From Membranipora membranacea (lineage: Eukaryota > Bryozoa > Gymnolaemata > Cheilostomatida > Membraniporidae), in assembly GCA_914767715.1 (NCBI GenBank), contig OU612073.1, positions 13,764,001-13,828,000 on the forward strand: 64,000 bases of DNA. Direction: 5' to 3'. The stretch's first letter is position 1. Each line of letters opens with the position of its first letter. The notes beneath the pieces are model-generated. The model did not search any database. It had not been told where the DNA came from and saw only the letters and a list, made by a program, of their open reading frames with translations. Of this stretch, positions 13,301-24,138 are shown piece after piece. A program made the translations under genes and the position numbers.

Positions 13301-16300
13301 CTGCTGTAACAATGGCTGTGATTGGCCAAAAGATGTCTGGAAAGACCAGTCTGATAAGAACTCTACAGAATAAAATGAGGAAGAGAGTGCTCACAAACCG
13401 TGTGCCTGGCACAGCTGTGGATGAAGCTACTAAAGTATGAATGAAATTTTGCTTGTCGCACATTGTTTTCCATATCTTCCAAACTTCCATTCTGAGTTCT
13501 TTTGTTATCAAACAAAGCCAGCACCGACCCTTTAAGCTTGTTATGGTGCAAAAATGTAATATCACATATTGTAAACAGTAGAATAGCAGCGTCTTTTTGT
13601 CTGTCCGACAGGTTTTCAACATGGAAAAGGTAGAGGTAGGAGACAACATCCTTAGATTTCTAGATCTAGGAGGGCATGAAGTGTACCATCCAACATACCA
13701 CATGACACTGAAGGACAGCTGTATTCCAGTAATTGTTGTGAACATCGCCAAATTTCAAGAACTGGCCACTGACCCAGCTGTTGGCCCAAAAGAAGCAGTT
13801 AGAAAGCTCTGCTTCGACTGGATGTCTCATTTGTATGTCTCGTGCCCTAAACTGGGCCCTCCAACTCTAGTATTCACTCACAGGGATAAGTTGACATTGG
13901 ATGATAGCGTTTCCGCTATGCAGAGCTTCCTCTTCTATTGTGAAGAGATTAGGACATCCCTTCTTGAGGAGGAGGAAAAAAGAGATGGAGTTTTCTGTAA
14001 GATAGACCACATGAGCAATACAGAAGTTCAACTGTTTGACAGGAAAGATGTGTATATTATATCTGATGATCCCAATCACTATGATACTTTTAACCGGATG
14101 TTGATCTCATTCCAGAAATTAAGTGGCCAGTTTGAGCGTGAGCTTCCAGAAATATGGATAAAGATCATATTTCACATCGAAAGCCTCGTAGGCACATTCA
14201 TTATTTATAGGAAGTTGAAGGAAGAACTGGTGCACAAATTTCAGGCCAAACCAGAACAGATATCTGTTGTCCTCACTTACCTCCATGATTCAGGAGCCCT
14301 ACTGTGGTACCCTGATATAGAAGAGCTTAGACCTTATGTGTTTCATAATATCCCTGCTCTGACCGGCATACTTAGTGTGTTCTTCAACCACGCCAGTGAT
14401 AACATTTGGGCGAAGCGTTTCAAAGAGTTTAAACCTTTCCTGGATAGCAAAGGTCATCTTGTGGAAGTCGAAGAGTTTGAAGAACATTACCAGACCCTGC
14501 AAGGATCGGGAATCATGAACGCACAGCTTCTTTACCACCTCATACAGACTGAATCAGAATTCTCTAATTTTGATTCTGTGTCTGTGGCACTTGGAATACT
14601 CCATAAGTTCAAGCTCATGTTTGGGCCAATCCGGCATCAAGGGAAGCCAGCATTTGTTCTCCCTTTCTTCTCTGATGGCTATCACAGTGATACACTTCCG
14701 TACAAAGAATATCCACTTCGTTTTCGAATAGAGATAAACTTCAAAGGACTGGCGTTACCACAATACCTTTACCATGCAATGAGCATTGACTCAGTTCTGA
14801 AATGTTTCAGAAAGGCTACGGACACACTAAGGCTAGTATCCAATGGCGTGACAGTGTACCACAAGAAATCCGTCCTGCGTTTCACCCACGATTTCAAATC
14901 AAGGAAAGCAATCATAGAGATGACGGCTGATGTTGATGAGCTAGCTCATAATGTCTGGGCAACACTACAAAAAGTGACAAAGAGAGTGATCTTTGATGCT
15001 AAACATGGCTGGTCAGCTGCAAGATTTGTCTGCATCTTCTTCTGTCCCCATTGTCTGATCAAAGGTAGTCCGCACCCACGCCGAAAAGTTAACCCAGACT
15101 GGTGCTTCCCATCATTGACTAAGCTGAACCCTGTAAGGAAGGGAGGTCTGCACTATAACTGGGATAGTATAGATTGTGCTGCTATGGAGCCTGTGATATG
15201 CGGATCGGATATGGAGGTGCCGTACTGTCTTACTGGTCCAGGTAAGTGGTCAGACTGTTTACATTCCATCTGCTTTGACAATAAGATATTGCAAGTTTGG
15301 ATATTCTATGAACTTGAAGTGCATTCTCAGCACTATGTCAGTTATCACAGAACAATTTTACAATCCCAGTAGTATTCCATTAATAAACATTTATGATATG
15401 AGACAAAATGGACAACTATAGAATTCAAGAGCTGAGAGAATTATTTAAATCTTGTATTTTCTTAAAGTTGCAGGTGATATGTCTGCTGAAGAGATAACAC
15501 AACTCACAAAATATATCAATGACATAACACCTTCAGCTCGAGCACATCCTGTTTCACGTCCGACTCCATTGCCACGAAGCCTATCAAGACCAGCTGAGTC
15601 AGTAGACTCTGTTCAGCCTCCGATCCCCTCTCCCAGGCCTACTAAAAGATTACAAAATGATACAGCTATGTCAGTCAAACCAGTCGCTAAGTGTTCTGTG
15701 ACAGAGAATGGTGGCGCTACCAGCGTTGGAGGGACATTAACAAATGTTCATGCTGACATAACGAATACAATAAAAGGTTAGTTAAACTTTTATTTTATGA
15801 ATAACTTTATAAAATTGCAGTGACCTAGAACTTAGACGGATTCTCTAGCTCTTTTCTAGCAGCCAGCTAGATATTAACTCAAATAGATATATATAGATGA
15901 TGTCTCTTTTGATTTAGAGCAGGAAACGTCAGAAGTTATTAATTCTGGCCCAATGAATATTGAGCGGATTTACGCTTGTCACCATATGGAAGCATGTACT
16001 GCTACGACAATAAAGGTTCTAATGCTCCATCCGCCCTTCAAGATATTTCCGATATGTATTTATCCTTTTGATCCATGCCATTCATAAAATTGTGGTAGCA
16101 AGAACCAGTTCTCAAACTTGACCCAATTTGGTAGGAACACAACCCAACCATGTGTAATATCTCACTGTGTCGTCATTTGTTGTAGTAACATCGTCCGCAC
16201 AAATTCCACAGTATAGTGATGAGAGTGATATGTCAGATGGGGACGGGTACCTGGACCCTCAACCTGATGAAGACTACAAATATCTGATCAGGCTACGAGT

Positions 16301-19300
16301 GGCTCCAACAAGAAAACCTCACATCAAGTCACTCTTCATCAATACAGACAAGGTTTGAAGCTACATACAAATAAACGTCATCATAATCATAAATAGATTC
16401 TGTCTCATTTACAAAATTTCCCTACCCTGGAGTGTATCTAGAGATTCTCCCCCTTCTGTCATATAATTGGCAAATCCTTAACTCAATTTTGTAAATTGAT
16501 TTCTACCCTCATTGTTACACAGTTTGTAGGATGAAACTTTGTTCTTGCCACTCATACACCCATACACTTATCATCAACCTCCTGAACTTCCAGGGAGGGA
16601 ATGCCATATATTAGATGTTGCAGTTAAAGCTGATCTCCCTTTGTTCCAGGTTAAAGTAAGCCAATGTGTTGGCTCTGATCTGATTGGCCGTTGGGTTGGA
16701 ATGGTTCTCCTGCATGCCACCAGCCAATCAGAGCCAACACCTATGCTGTGTTAATACTGATGCAATAAAGAAAAATTCCTAACATACCCTGTTATAGGCT
16801 TACAAGATGTCCAACCCAGTGAGAGGCAGAGCATTGGTGATAAACAATGAGCGGTTCTCTCAGCTATCCCTTACTAGAAAGGGATCTTCTGTCGATGTGA
16901 AGAATATCGAACTTGTGCTGAAGTCTCTCAAGTTTGAGATTGCAGAGCCTTCCACTGGTACTGAGAACCTCTATGCTAAGGTAGGGACCTGTCTATTCAG
17001 TTATGTTTAGCCTGAGTGCACATACTCTTCAGATCAGGAAGGATGTAGCTATTGCCCTGTATATTACACATCTATGCAGGCCGGTTCTGGCAACTGTATG
17101 GATTTCAATTTGGCTTTATAGTCTTTATAGACTTTATAGACATCTACTCATTTTTGATAGGTTGTTAAAGCTAGAATTGAAATAATTGTAAATTATTGCC
17201 ATTACTTATACTGGTTGCAAAACCTGCATTAATTTTCAGCTTCACCTAACGTCTGTCAAAACAAAACTTTGGATTGATGGTTGGGTACCAACTTGATTTG
17301 AATGTTTCATATGCAATGCTTACATCTTAAACATGCAATTTTAAAATAGTATGATGACATGTGACCTCTTGATTCACTTGATACTATTATAGTTGTTATC
17401 CTCTCCCAAGTTTTGGACATAACATTGCACATTTATATGTAGGACATGTTATCAGCCATCCGGGAAGAGACACAGAACCTAGATCATGAGGATTACGGCA
17501 TGTTTGCTCTGGTTATCATGAGCCATGGCACCGAAGATGAGTGTATACTGGGTGAGTAATACACTGCATTTCCATGGTAATTCTGAGGTCGACCTGAGGC
17601 TAATTTCGAGGGTCTTCGAGCTATGGAAATGGCTCCGAGATCGCTTTGAGCTTCAAGGTTCAACTCGCACATATCAGCTTGCTGTAAAGCGAGCTGTCTT
17701 GGCCGAGCGGTTAACATCATAAACTCTGACGCGGGAGGCCGGGTATCAAATCCCCGCGGCGGCAGTTTTTTTTGATGTTTTTTTTCTCAGCACTATCATG
17801 GGAATGGCTGCATATTTCGAGATCGAGCCAGGGGTGATAACTCAGCTCGATCTAAGCCAACCTTGAAATTCACGTGGAAACATGGTGATAGTCAGACGGC
17901 TGCAAGTGCGAGTTTGCAGCAAATAAATGTTTGATAATGTAATGGCACAAACTTGTAATTTCAGCTGTTTAGCACTTAGACTAGGTGAGTTACGATTGAG
18001 TTCTCTAAACAAACATTGCATCGTGTGCAGAGTATCCATGATAAGCACTTTTTTGGTAGATTTTAATAATTCTGTCCCCACAATACTTATTTTAGATATT
18101 ATCCTATCTTGTTTTAGGGTCCGACGTGGTTTCAGTGAAACTCAAGCACATATGCGACCTTCTCTCGCCTAAAAACTTTCCTGGAATGGCTGGGAAACCA
18201 AAGCTGGTCATAGTACAAGCTTGTGCTGGTTGTAAGTGTTATATAATAGCACATTTCATATCACTTTTTTAAAATAAGTTACTCTACAGTGGAAATGATT
18301 ATGTGGCTTATATTTAAACACTGAGTAAAGTTAGCCAAATCACATTCTGCTCTTGTCATCTGTCCAGAAGGGTGTTACTTTAGGCTGGTATATGGCATGG
18401 CTGGTATGGCTGGTATGGCAAATGATTATGTATATATGAAATTTCATATTCCCTCGTGATACCACCAAACACCTACTGAATGTTTATGCATTTGAGCGAA
18501 AACAGTGTGAGGCAATATTTCAAACCATCAAAGCAAACATGTAGATTTTGTAAATAATCTTAGGAGTAGGAGGCGGCTCAGTTGGTTAGAGCGCCATCCC
18601 TTCAGCATGCAAATGTTCAAGGTTGTGGGTTAGAATCCCACTGCATTCAATCGACTACTGGGGTTCGGTCGGCCACCAGTTGACCTCCAACTTGCCTGCA
18701 AAGAGAGAGCAACCTTGCGCAGATATTCAGGCCTTGCTCTCAATGCAACTAATATGCTTTGGGATGTGGCGTGTTATATGACAACTTGATTTTAATTAAC
18801 CAGTCTCTACTGCATCACAAATAAAAAGGCATCCCTAATTGAACATCCGGCATTCTAACTATTTTCAGATAAACCAGATTTAGGTGGCAGTGAGACAGTG
18901 ACAGCAGACACCTCGCTGACACCGACACTCAAAGTGGTAGACTATCATGTCTCTCCCTCAGCAGCGCCCAGTGAGGTCGTCATAACACCAGGAGGGACAA
19001 AAACTGAGGTCAAAAATGAAAAGACTCGAATAAACATGCTGAATGTTGATGACCTGCTGATTATGCGATCCTGTTTTGAATGTAAGCTAATTTTCCAGTT
19101 CTATATAAATGACTAAGAAATGAAATATATTTGTTGGTCCAAATTGATCCTGCATTCTCCAAATATTTTGACAGTTTTGATGCTTTGCAGTCTGCTATAC
19201 TTTTTTGAAGTCAGGATTGAATTTAAAACCGCCTGAGGGTTCAGATTATAGACAAAACACATCTATGTGTTTTGTTGTCTGTGGCACTTCAATTAATTAT

Positions 19301-20062
19301 TTAGGAGTTGTGCTCCCATCGTTGAGGTGAACCGCATTCTTGGCCCTTCGTCAGTCCCGGCTTTGTACGATCAATACACACTTGATATGTACATGTGCTG
19401 AGGAATTATAGTAATATTATCCATGTTGTAGCCTATATGTCTATCAGGAATGAGAACAGCGGCTCTCTCTTTATACGCACACTTGTGACTACATTATACA
19501 AACACGCCTGTCATAGGGATATGTGGAGTCTGTTTGAAATCGTAAGTTCTCTCAATTTTGGATTTGAGAAATAGTGAGAACTATGCATTAAAACAGTTTT
19601 CTTTGTCTTCCATATAATGTAAATATTTATACATTGGCATCTAGATATGCTCTGAGATTAGATATATAGCCTTACTCTGTGATGATTTGATTTTAAGGTA
19701 GCTAATATGTCTGTGGTCATATGCTGATATATTGGCGGTAGCATCTTATTGCTTCCATTATGAGTCATCATTTCCAAACCCAAGGTGGAGCAACGTTGGC
19801 TGTTTGCTCGGCTTTAATTCCATCTTATCCAATCAAGCATTGTACTGTGTTTTTCATAGGATGCAGTAGAGCTATGTTGTCTTCTCAAACAAATGTCGAT
19901 GGTTCTGTTTTTTAGGTTCAAGAGAGAGTAAGGAGAGAAAGCATAGCGATCGCTGAGAGACATCCAGGGATTGGGTTCGGTCAAACAGTGATAGCCAACA
20001 AAACATTCACCAAGAGAAGAAAACTCTATTTGTTCCCAGGATGCTCCGCTCCAAGGGAATGA
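7314..20062 (+). CDS. LRR-Roc-COR-caspase fusion protein, 15 exons, 1372 aa
   Basis: Exons: 7314-7338, 8394-8664, 8981-9127, 11834-11977, 12250-12387, 13017-13434, 13612-15241, 15474-15776, 16186-16352, 16798-16980, 17443-17551, 18118-18231, 18869-19081, 19432-19541, 19916-20062. All introns are GT..AG, phases match at every junction and the total is 4119 nt without an internal stop. The order is leucine-rich repeats (about residues 99-305), Roc GTPase (P-loop 345-352, DLGG 399-402, THRD 470-473), COR (about 569-741), a Cys-rich tail, a Pro-rich linker (925-1081) and a full caspase domain (1082-1372; His1170, Cys1214). The expected role is a cytosolic sensor/switch in which repeat-mediated recognition and a GTPase control a protease. 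That role is inferred. Exon 1 is the least certain. The alternative is two neighbouring genes, a ROCO gene and a caspase gene, but I see no stop or terminal exon between them. Confidence 0.8.
7590..7780 (-). mobile_element. degenerate tRNA-derived SINE copy
   Basis: On the minus strand this stretch aligns by eye with the body of the SINE at 18570-18800. Shared landmarks are ATCCCACTGCA, a tract around GACTACTGGG, ACTTGCCT, GAGAGCAA and TGCGCAG/GGCGCAG. The box B region is corrupted. It lies in the first intron of the proposed LRR-Roc-COR-caspase gene. Confidence 0.55.
7812..8326. mobile_element. 515-bp foldback/MITE with ~180-bp inverted arms
   Basis: The arms 7812-7990 and 8148-8326 are imperfect inverted repeats beginning TAAAGACTTC. 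Shared blocks include AGTCTGGCAGCTAGTT and CTTCTCATCTATGAGCTATGAG. No transposase is present. Related single-arm copies lie in introns of the LicD-like genes (about 46150-46310 and 53110-53280). It is inserted in the first intron of the caspase-fusion gene, just upstream of exon 2. Confidence 0.85.
8394..9127 (+). CDS. exons 2-3: N-terminal region and first leucine-rich repeats
   Basis: Exon 2 (8394-8664, phase 1 to 2) encodes an N-terminal stretch with no clear domain. Exon 3 (8981-9127, phase 2 to 2) encodes two leucine-rich repeats with LEVLDISNN and LKCLDLSRCGLKDLP cores. The donor of exon 2 is AG|gtattg at 8664; an earlier GT at 8553 gives an incompatible phase and a stop in exon 3. Intron 2 (8665-8980) is short and shows nothing notable. 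Confidence 0.75.
9206..9302. repeat. hairpin element with ~36-bp arms
   Basis: TTGCCTGCATTCC...CCACTGGTCAC is followed after a GC-rich loop by its imperfect reverse complement GTGACCAGTGG...GGAATGCAGGCAA. A second copy is at 61138-61212, and both are followed by ATGGACCAAACTTGGTCTAG. Two short open frames over it, one on each strand, are products of the palindrome. Confidence 0.8.
9666..11721. mobile_element. ~2.06-kb foldback element with ~310-bp terminal inverted repeats
   Basis: The left arm (9666 to about 9970) and right arm (about 11412-11721) are inverted copies starting CCATAGAGTTATTATATACTC. Between them is a partial direct duplication (about 10130-10275 and 10455-10625) sharing AACCGC(A/C)AACACAT. 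No transposase-like ORF is visible, so it is probably non-autonomous. It fills most of the intron between LRR exons 3 and 4 and explains that intron's length. Confidence 0.85.
11834..12387 (+). CDS. exons 4-5: leucine-rich repeat modules
   Basis: Exons 11834-11977 and 12250-12387 are both phase 2-2 and each encodes about two repeats (LEKLVLSHNQF, LRELNLVDCGLKTLP, LELLNLEANELTDFP, LQQLYLPHNRISNLP). Together with exon 3 these are 147, 144 and 138 nt symmetric cassettes. Duplication of such exons would add repeats without disturbing the frame. The repeat spacing of about 23 residues is typical of ROCO-type leucine-rich repeats. Confidence 0.9.
13017..13434 (+). CDS. exon 6: last leucine-rich repeats and Roc P-loop
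   Basis: The exon starts after TTGTTGCAG in phase 2 and ends AAA|gtatga in phase 0. It carries the last two or three leucine-rich repeats, a capping segment and then the nucleotide-binding P-loop GQKMSGKTS (residues 345-353). The AVIG beta strand directly before the P-loop is typical of small GTPase folds. An intron splits the Roc domain between P-loop and switch II. Confidence 0.9.
13612..15241 (+). CDS. exon 7: Roc switch regions, COR domain and Cys-rich tail
   Basis: This 1630-nt exon is open throughout. Switch II is LDLGGHEVYHPTY (D399 to G402) and the guanine-specificity motif is FTHRDKL (THRD, 470-473). Both fit the Roc class of GTPases, which often has THxD in place of NKxD. COR-type sequence follows from about residue 569, with a segment around LTYLHDSGALLWYPD that is typical of the family. 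Residues 855-862 give CIFFCPHC in a Cys/Trp-rich tail resembling the C-terminal region of MFHAS1-like ROCO proteins. The donor CCAG|gtaagt is strong, phase 1. Confidence 0.9.
15474..16352 (+). CDS. exons 8-9: Pro-rich and acidic linker
   Basis: Exon 8 (15474-15776, phase 1 to 1) encodes a low-complexity Pro/Ser/Arg-rich segment with PxxP motifs such as PTPLPRSLSRP, which could bind SH3 domains. Exon 9 (16186-16352, phase 1 to 0) encodes a Ser/Asp-rich stretch (SDESDMSDGDGYLDPQ). No known domain is recognised. These exons are the bridge on which the single-gene interpretation depends: both are open and phase-compatible with the ROCO exon before and the caspase exon after. A further open segment at 15918-16015 shifts the phase and is not included. 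Confidence 0.65.
16666..16740. repeat. 75-bp inverted-repeat mini-element
   Basis: GTGTTGGCTCTGATCTGATTGGC is followed by the reverse complement GCCAATCAGAGCCAACAC. A related copy follows the caspase stop codon (about 20073-20125) and a fragment lies at about 57966-57984. It sits in the intron between exons 9 and 10. Confidence 0.7.
16798..20062 (+). CDS. exons 10-15: complete caspase catalytic domain (p20 and p10)
   Basis: Exon 10 begins the p20 fold with RGRALVINNERF and the RKGSSVDVKNIE helix. Exon 11 carries the catalytic His in VIMSHGTEDE (H1170). Exon 12 carries the catalytic Cys in KLVIVQACAG (C1214; QACAG instead of the commoner QACRG/QACQG). Exon 13 is the intersubunit linker with several Asp residues. 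Exon 14 has SYMSIRNENSGSLFI, where the Arg and Ser match the P1-Asp pocket residues of caspases. Exon 15 ends with the RKLYLFPG strand and a short tail before TGA (20060-20062). All catalytic and pocket residues I can check are present, so I expect an active protease that cleaves after Asp. There is no CARD or DED; the ROCO half takes the prodomain position. Confidence 0.9.
17562..17887. mobile_element. repeat with imperfect TIRs enclosing a tRNA-like sequence
   Basis: The element opens CACTGCATTTCCATGG and closes CACGTGGAAACATGGTG, an imperfect inverted terminus. In the middle (17692-17766) is a type II tRNA-like stretch with box A TGGCCGAGCGGTTAAC and a degenerate box B (GGGTATCAAATCCC). 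A second copy is at 39949-40222. It lies in the intron between caspase exons 11 and 12. It may be a MITE that captured a tRNA, or a tRNA SINE nested in a TIR element. Confidence 0.65.
18570..18800 (+). mobile_element. tRNA-derived SINE
   Basis: The head (18572-18650) has box A GGCTCAGTTGGTTAGAGCG and box B GGTTAGAATCC, one change from the GGTTCGAATCC consensus, within a T-arm GTGGG/CCCAC. The body runs on with CTACTGGGGTTCGG and CTTGCCTGCAAAGAGAG. A degenerate minus-strand relative is at 7590-7780. It is intronic in the caspase part of the fusion gene. Confidence 0.7.
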
Positions 20063-23000
20063 ACCGGGTAGATTAGCCAATATATTGGCTCTGATCTGAT
20101 TGGCTGTTGGGAGGGAGCCAATGACAATGAAATATAAGCTCAGATTATCCCAGGAACATGTAAAATGTCTGTGGCACTTCGGAGATCATCCGCTAGAACT
20201 ATTGCAAGAGAATGATCGCCACCTCATAACACAACGTACAGTGTGCTGAAAGTCTCTAGTGCACTGCACTGCAGCATAATTCTCCAAACTGATGCAGGCA
20301 AAGTATGCAGAGAAACTGACTGCTCATATCAAATTGATGTTAATCATTCGTTATCAACATCCAACCTTTCACATAACTCACTTCTTACCTTGCCAACAAA
20401 GAAAATAACTATCATAAACAGAAATTTGTGTTGATCTATGTCAGAAGATTTCTCAAATCATCCTTTTTTCAGTATTTTGATAACCTCTGACCTTTTTTTT
20501 TCTATGCTTATTTTTATCAGTAGTTTCTACATATTTTTAACATTGTGCGCATTTGTTTTTATCAATAATTGATACTGCATGCTTCAATAAACTAAACTAA
20601 ACTAACTATTCACAATTCTTAACTTGGGAACCAATGACAGATGAGAAATGTGGTCCAGCAACCATACACGGATAGCCATATGCTTGTTCAGGGTCAGATA
20701 TGCTCCCCGCATCCATATAAAAGATATCAGTGTCTAGGACTGTGCATTGCAGGTCGATGATAACACCGTTGCTTCTACTCAATTCAAATCGTCACCTCTG
20801 GTTCATCTAGTGTCAATCTAGGTTATTTATCATGATGTTTATGAGAGAACCTTTTTCAGAATTCCACAATCCAACATTTTGACGATTTTTTTGGTGTAGC
20901 AGAGGTATAATTAAAACCTCTAGGGCTTGTTTGCTGTCTAGATATGTTTATCAGTCATTCATATACGAAATAAATCCTTGAACTTTTGAATTATTGGTTA
21001 AGTCTGAAATAAAACAAATCACCTCCAACTACAAGTAAATCGGAGTAAATCTGACACGCTGATGCGTGTCAGTGTGGTTGCCCAAGAATGTTTGGCCAAA
21101 GGTTGGCTAAAAAAAGAACAGCACGTGTAACATCAACAACAAAAGTTTCGACAAGTTGGCTGTGGCCGTATTAGTGGACACATAAACTGACTTTTCATGA
21201 TCCAATTTTTACGCTACTGGTGTATTGTAACGGCTTATGAGGAGAGCAGGACCAACTCTAAACAGTAATTAAAATTTTTCCTTTTGTGCCTTTTTGAAAC
21301 ATCCCGTAATAAGTGATAAGTTATCCTGGCAAATGTTTGATACTCCATTAATTCAGTTGTTTTTTCTCTTTTTTTGCATCTGACTCCTAATGGAAAACAA
21401 TCATTGAAATGATCATGGTGGTCAATAAAATGAATCAAGCTTAATTAACGGAGCTCTTTCCACATATTCTGTAAGACGGTTACTCTGTTCATTTCAATAA
21501 CTATCTTAATATTTTATAAATTTTTGTGCCGTGATAACAAAATTTAATGTTCTATTTACAGTTAGTCAGCGTTTGCATACACCAGACGCACTGTGAACTC
21601 GCCATACCTTGTAGAAGTCGCCAACAGGTTTGTACTATTTGTGGCTTCTTTAGCCTTTTTTCTTTCTTGGGGGGTTCCTGGGTTTCTGGTCCTACTACTG
21701 CTGCAGCAGTTTCTTTTATAGATGTCAAATGTGTCTCTATTTGAGACTGAGAACTATAAAAAAAAACACAGTCATGACGATCAATCAACTACATATATGT
21801 GCGTTAATTTCCTCAACAAACATCAGTTTTCTCACAATAATTTTTTTTTTAATACAAAACTGTAAGATAACTCGCACAGATTTGTTTGTTTTCCTATATG
21901 GTGTCCTCCCCTCCAAAGTCAGTTTCAGAATCAGAGTTTAAATTCTCCGATTCTTTAGAAATGATTTTCTTGCTGAAAATAAAGAGACAATACAGATGTT
22001 TGTAATATCACAGTTCAGTTAGTTTTAAAAATACCTGAGGTCATGACCAGACAACCAAAGCAACCATGTAGCCCCTGAAAGCAAGCCCATTCGTTTTGTG
22101 AACTGGCTGTGCATCAAAAAGTTAGAATCTTCAAGGACTTTCTAAGGGATACAATGCAGTTCAAGTGAACTGTACCTCAAGTGGATGTGGCTATTTTTGG
22201 GTATCCATGGTCATCACTTAGTCAGTGTCTTGGGTGCTCTTATCAACACACAAATTACACTTTAGATAAATTTGATGGAGAAAATCAGTGGTGAAAGTGT
22301 AATAAATATCAATATGTTGGGACCTTTGATACTCAATGTCCATGCTATTTCAGAGGGCAAGATTGGTGGATAAACACAAGTCATGATGAAGATTCCAACT
22401 TTAATGCACAGGCTGAGGCAGACAAATCTACACCAAACATTACAAATAATCAGGAGGAAGACAATTCTTGCATGGAGTGCACTGATGGTATAAAACATAC
22501 TTCTTGATCTACTTGATTGTTAATGCGGTTTCAATATAAAAACATAATGCTCTGAAATTCACCTCACCTTTGCTTTTCTGTTAAGAAATTGTGCCATTGC
22601 TGTGCGTCTGGTTGTAGAGTGTGAAGGCTGTGGTGAAATCTGCAGAAGGATGATCAGCTGCGGAGCTTCAATGAATTTAGACCTTTTTTCATTGTAATGA
22701 TACAAGACAAGAGGTAGCACAACTCGTTGTTGTTCACAATCCTGCCAGATGAATTATACAATTTCTAGAGAACTTAACCGATTAAATCTATTTTCAGACT
22801 CTGAGAAAATACCAAATAAAATATTATTATTATAAAACTTTCACCGGTTACCAACGGTGCTGGAAATCATGCAATTTACACTGCAACGGTTTGCAAGTGC
22901 ATGCCAGACCGTTCATAATCAATTTTACTCTAATGTATGTTTGCCTCATTCGCCATTTATGAAAATGACTTTTTCTGTTGCCCTGTCCTCGTATTATATG

Positions 23001-24004
23001 CCCGGTCTGACTGATGTACCGCCCTCGGCCTTAGTTAGGATATAAATATTATAGTTTTTATATGTTAATCATGTTCTTTGTAAACCGATGCACAGACTGT
23101 TTGATTAACCATTTTAACTTGATAAATAGACCGTTTTTATTTCTAGATTAAATACTTTTTATTGGGTACATGTTTATGTGCTAGGAATCTGTCTCTTTTT
23201 ACACAAATAATTAAACTGGAATCATCGCTGCAAATCAACTTGAGTATTTAATTTAGTTAGGAGTATCAATAATATGAATCATGTAAGAATATTCACCATC
23301 ACTCATACTTGATATGCCCTGCGCTGGCCGTGCTACTTGAATAAAGGTAGAACGGTCCCACCATCATTTAGGGTGCCTACTCACTACATTCATAGCTAGA
23401 GCCTCTCCGTTGAGCCTGTGTAATAATAGCTACAACACCAGCATCTTTCACTGCGGAACAAATCATTAAATGGTAACTTTACAAGAACCCAGCATCTGGT
23501 GCCAAATGCTTAGCAAAAATTTCGTGTGGTTAAGGTAGCATCACAACACTTAACATACTCACTCTCATACCAACAACCCAGTTTTGTCTGACAGAAAAAA
23601 TACCCCTTTACTTGGTCTGACTCCACATGATTTTGAAAAATTTCACAGCCACCAGCCATAATAGGAAAATTAACTTCAGCTTCATTTGCATTTATTAACC
23701 CAGAATAGTTCTCAAAGAGGTTTCACAACACAATCATACCAGGCTCTGCAAGAGAGTAACAAAATAACCTCAGGAACTGTCCTTGCATTTACCCAGCATA
23801 TTAGCTGAGAAATTCCACAGCACACTATCATACTAGGCTCCGCAGTACAGTTATTCTGTGAAAAAACTCGACTGTAATTGCCTTAACCCAGCATGTTACC
23901 TGAGTCATAAATACCTCAATTATAAAAGCCACCACAGCATGTGGGTTCAGTTGATCAATGTTTTAGCTTTGAAATACCAGCATCTTATCCTAAAAACCTA
24001 TAAC
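20063..24004. other. non-coding interval after the caspase-fusion gene
   Basis: No supportable gene. The first part should hold the 3' UTR; an AATAAA lies at about 20586, followed by a short CTAAA-type repeat that may be a retroposon tail. A hairpin is visible at about 21052-21073 (CTGACACGC/GCGTGTCAG). The rest is AT-rich intergenic sequence with small unrelated open frames. Confidence 0.6.
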
Positions 24005-24138
24005 CACTATAAGGTTATCTATGAACTTTAGCCGTTTGGGTTAGGTGTAGAACTCTTATAACTAGAATTATCTAGACAAAGTTCACTGAACTACGATATC
24101 TTTATTTTGTCTGTTATCCATAATATTTGATATTCTTC
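24005..24138 (-). repeat. 130-bp repeat covering the end of the BEL-type frame (copy 1)
   Basis: This segment matches 30612-30743 in the same orientation with only a few differences. It contains the last dozen codons of the gag-pol frame plus the sequence after the stop. The pol frame was therefore probably joined by deletion to its own 3' terminal region, and 30612-30743 is a second terminal fragment. Confidence 0.8.

Noticed and set aside
13089-13751. 220-codon minus-strand frame
   Set aside because: Antisense shadow of the Roc-domain exons and the intron between them.
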